From NCBI GenBank assembly GCA_021787505.1, contig JAJYLU010000067.1, forward strand, positions 1 to 7,664: a stretch of DNA of 7,664 nt, given 5' to 3'. Below are positions 6,073 through 7,664 of the stretch, piece after piece (position 1 is the stretch's first letter; every line of letters begins with the position of its first letter). The position numbers were made by a program, and so were the translations under genes. The notes beneath the pieces were generated by a model. It worked only from the letters and a program-made list of their open reading frames with translations, was not told where the DNA came from and did not search any database. Source of the DNA: Nitrospirota bacterium (GTDB lineage Bacteria > Nitrospirota > Thermodesulfovibrionia > Thermodesulfovibrionales > UBA6898).

Positions 6073-6147
6073 TTTTCCCTCTCCTTAATAATGGTTGCTG
6101 ATGACCGAGGAGACCGTAGAATCCCCGGTAAGTTTCTCTTTGCGAAC

Positions 6148-6177
6148 TTTATATAAGCCATGCATTGTTTGTATCAA
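6148..6177 (-). promoter_or_regulatory. Sigma70-like promoter of the propeller-cytochrome unit
   Basis: On the minus strand, TTGATA (6177-6172) is followed after 16 bases by TATATA (6155-6150), or after 18 bases by TATAAA (6153-6148). The -35 box overlaps the stop codon of the upstream gene. Transcription would begin near 6141, giving a leader of about 70 bases. This makes the redox pair independently expressible from the ABC/methyltransferase operon. A direct repeat GACCG-4-GACCG near 6102-6115 (plus strand) lies in the leader. Confidence 0.5.
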
Positions 6178-7367
6178 AACACCGGCGTCGGCACCGTTCC
6201 CCACCCGCTACCGTGCAGAAGGTCTTTGATGTTTATCAGCTTCAGATTGTGGACATCCACATCGACCATGAACTGAGGCACGCGCAATGCATTGATAGAA
6301 AAGAGATCGGCGGGCGACTTCACTTCTACATCTTCTATCGATAAAAAAATGAGCCTCCGGACTAAGCCGTCCCCCATCGCCGAACCGTTCTGATTCGGAG
6401 GGTGCATCCCGCCGTGCATGGCATGGTGACCTTCCCGCAGGTGCCTGAACGGATGGAATATCCAGTCCGTGATCATCGAAATGGAGTGATGTTGCTCATA
6501 AAGTTTCCACTGCCCGCCTGTGTCGGCGATCATTCCCTGCATGATGTAGTCCCGAGGCAGAAAATAGACAAGATAATGTTTATTGTCCCGAATTCTCTTT
6601 TGCACTTCGGGCAGGGAGAGGATATCGCCCATACGATGGTCCATCTTAAAACCGTCCTCCGGAAGGATTGCTATGGCTGTGACGTTTCCGGTCTTTGTCC
6701 AGAGAGTAAGCGTGTTGATGGTGTATGCCCGCAGCAGGAAGGCCCCGCCCAGGAAAAAACCGACAAGACCGCATGCAAGGGCGGCCTTCCCGATTCGGGA
6801 GGAGGGTGCAAGCAGTTTTTCAATTCCTTTCGGCATAAACATGCCAGTCTTTTTCATGTACGGGTCGTAGGTTTCTTTGTGGGCTTTCAGCATCCGGCGC
6901 TCTTCGTCCTTTGCAAGGGCATAATAGACAAATATCATGACGAGCCACAGCAATATGCTCAGGAACCTCGGCCAGAGAATCGCAAGTCCCAGGCCTGCCA
7001 TCCCGAGTGCGAGATACTGGGGATGCCTGATAAAGGAGTACAAGCCGCCATGCACAGCACCCTTTTTTGTAAGCTTGGCAGTGTATATCTGGGCAGCGCA
7101 CGCGAGGAAGATCACCGCGCCCAGGACGAACATAACTGAACCCATCACCCTGACAAACTGAAGGAACCAATCCTGCGGCAGCACCATATGGGGCAGATAA
7201 AAAGCGCTGAGCCATCTCGTTGCCGGATATTTTGCAGTTTCGAGCAGGAAAGGATTGAATACGGAATAGAAGAATCCGGCAAAAGGGCTTATCATTATCA
7301 GGACTTCGAGCGCAATGATAAAGTAGAGTACGATCGCGCTGTTAAAGACCGCTCTGGACTTATTCAT
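6174..7367 (-). CDS. ICMT/PEMT-like membrane methyltransferase with His-rich C-terminal extension
   Basis: A 397-residue protein. ATG 7367 is chosen because GGAG (7375-7378) lies 7 bases upstream; earlier in-frame starts (ATG 7388, TTG 7397) have no proper site. Predicted membrane helices: about 11-34, 70-94, 117-133, 135-152 and 193-214. The isoprenylcysteine/phospholipid methyltransferase signature is clear: [12 protein letters not shown] (107-118) and KDEERRM near 153-159, followed by [13 protein letters not shown], the usual SAM-dependent end of these enzymes. Residues 215-397 are an extra soluble domain, unlike typical members of about 200 residues, with a His-rich run (H305, H309, H314, H315, H318, H322). 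The start overlaps the ABC ATPase stop by 8 bases, implying translational coupling. The substrate is unknown. A role in modifying something handled by the transporter is inference. Confidence 0.75.
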   Translation of the reverse strand: MNKSRAVFNSAIVLYFIIALEVLIMISPFAGFFYSVFNPFLLETAKYPATRWLSAFYLPHMVLPQDWFLQFVRVMGSVMFVLGAVIFLACAAQIYTAKLTKKGAVHGGLYSFIRHPQYLALGMAGLGLAILWPRFLSILLWLVMIFVYYALAKDEERRMLKAHKETYDPYMKKTGMFMPKGIEKLLAPSSRIGKAALACGLVGFFLGGAFLLRAYTINTLTLWTKTGNVTAIAILPEDGFKMDHRMGDILSLPEVQKRIRDNKHYLVYFLPRDYIMQGMIADTGGQWKLYEQHHSISMITDWIFHPFRHLREGHHAMHGGMHPPNQNGSAMGDGLVRRLIFLSIEDVEVKSPADLFSINALRVPQFMVDVDVHNLKLINIKDLLHGSGWGTVPTPVF

Positions 7368-7664
7368 CGACAGACTCCGGCATAACATTCCGTTCAAGAC
7401 AGCCGTCCTTCAGGTGATACACGTGGTCGAAACCCTCGATCATCCGTTCGTCGTGGGTCACCACGATCACCGCCGACTGATTTTCCCTGGCGATCTTCTT
7501 TAACATGTCCATCACCCTCGTTCCTCTTCCGGTGTCCAATGCGGCGGTGGGTTCGTCGGCCAAAATCAGCCTGGCATTATTGGCCAGGGCGCGCGCAATG
7601 GACACACGCTGCTGCTCGCCCCCGGAAAGAAGGGCCGGCAGGTAATCTGCCCTGTCGGCGATTT
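7360..7664 (-). CDS. ABC exporter ATPase, DevA/MacB/LolD type, C-terminal part (5' end outside window)
   Basis: The open frame runs to the window edge, so the N-terminal half with Walker A is missing; the GTG at 7605 is an internal Val of the ABC signature helix. The visible 100 residues carry the signature [15 protein letters not shown] (12-26), Walker B LILADEP (32-38), D-loop ALD (41-43) and the switch histidine in VVTHD (67-71). The spacing and the ending [17 protein letters not shown] are typical of the DevA/LolD/MacB group, which powers FtsX-like permeases that move lipids, lipoproteins, glycolipids or peptides across the envelope. The permease genes would be expected just upstream, outside this window. 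The downstream methyltransferase-like gene starts inside its last codons. Confidence 0.93.
   Translation of the reverse strand, partial: IADRADYLPALLSGGEQQRVSIARALANNARLILADEPTAALDTGRGTRVMDMLKKIARENQSAVIVVTHDERMIEGFDHVYHLKDGCLERNVMPESVDE

Noticed and set aside
6402..7139. 245-codon plus-strand frame opposite the methyltransferase-like gene
   Set aside because: The opposite strand encodes membrane helices and the RHPQY signature; this frame has no supporting motif.

Overview
The window looks like chromosomal DNA of an anaerobic or microaerophilic Gram-negative bacterium, most plausibly a Nitrospirota or Desulfobacterota (former deltaproteobacterial) lineage. This is inferred from a split-Soret cytochrome-like redox protein, an AsmA/YdbH-type envelope protein paired with a DUF1318 lipoprotein, a DevA/MacB-type ABC ATPase and uniformly strong AGGAGG ribosome binding sites. 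No direct taxonomic marker is present, and there is no tRNA, rRNA, CRISPR array, IS element or phage gene.

Region 1 (1-2872, + strand) is an envelope-lipid pair. It starts inside a long AsmA/YdbH-like periplasmic repeat protein whose 5' end is off the window, followed 59 bases later by a lipoprotein of the DUF1318 (YdbL) family. In Escherichia coli, YdbH, YnbE and YdbL form an inner-to-outer-membrane lipid bridge. Here the DUF1318 protein seems to carry a YnbE-like lipidated N-terminus fused to the YdbL-like domain. A large GC-rich inverted repeat follows.

Region 2 (2976-3746, - strand) is a compact cold-shock unit: promoter, a leader containing a very good intrinsic terminator, a csp gene, a second terminator-like hairpin, then a conserved 123-residue protein of unknown function. 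The downstream gene has almost no room for its own promoter, so it is probably reached by read-through. Csp proteins are known to melt terminator hairpins, so the layout suggests autoregulation by antitermination. This is the most system-like signal in the window.

Region 3 (3747-3975) is a 229-base stretch with no convincing gene, apart from a speculative 19-codon ORF.

Region 4 (3976-6177, - strand) is a two-gene redox unit with its own sigma70-like promoter: a Sec-exported seven-bladed YVTN propeller with a His at the same loop of six of its seven blades, then a Tat-exported split-Soret cytochrome/C_GCAxxG_C_C-type protein with one CXXCH heme site. Both act outside the cytoplasmic membrane, and their pairing suggests a shared periplasmic redox or metal role.

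Region 5 (6174-7664, - strand) is the end of an ABC-exporter operon: the C-terminal part of a DevA/MacB-type ATPase, overlapping by 8 bases a membrane methyltransferase-like protein (ICMT/PEMT fold) that has a large, His-rich, uncharacterised C-terminal extension.
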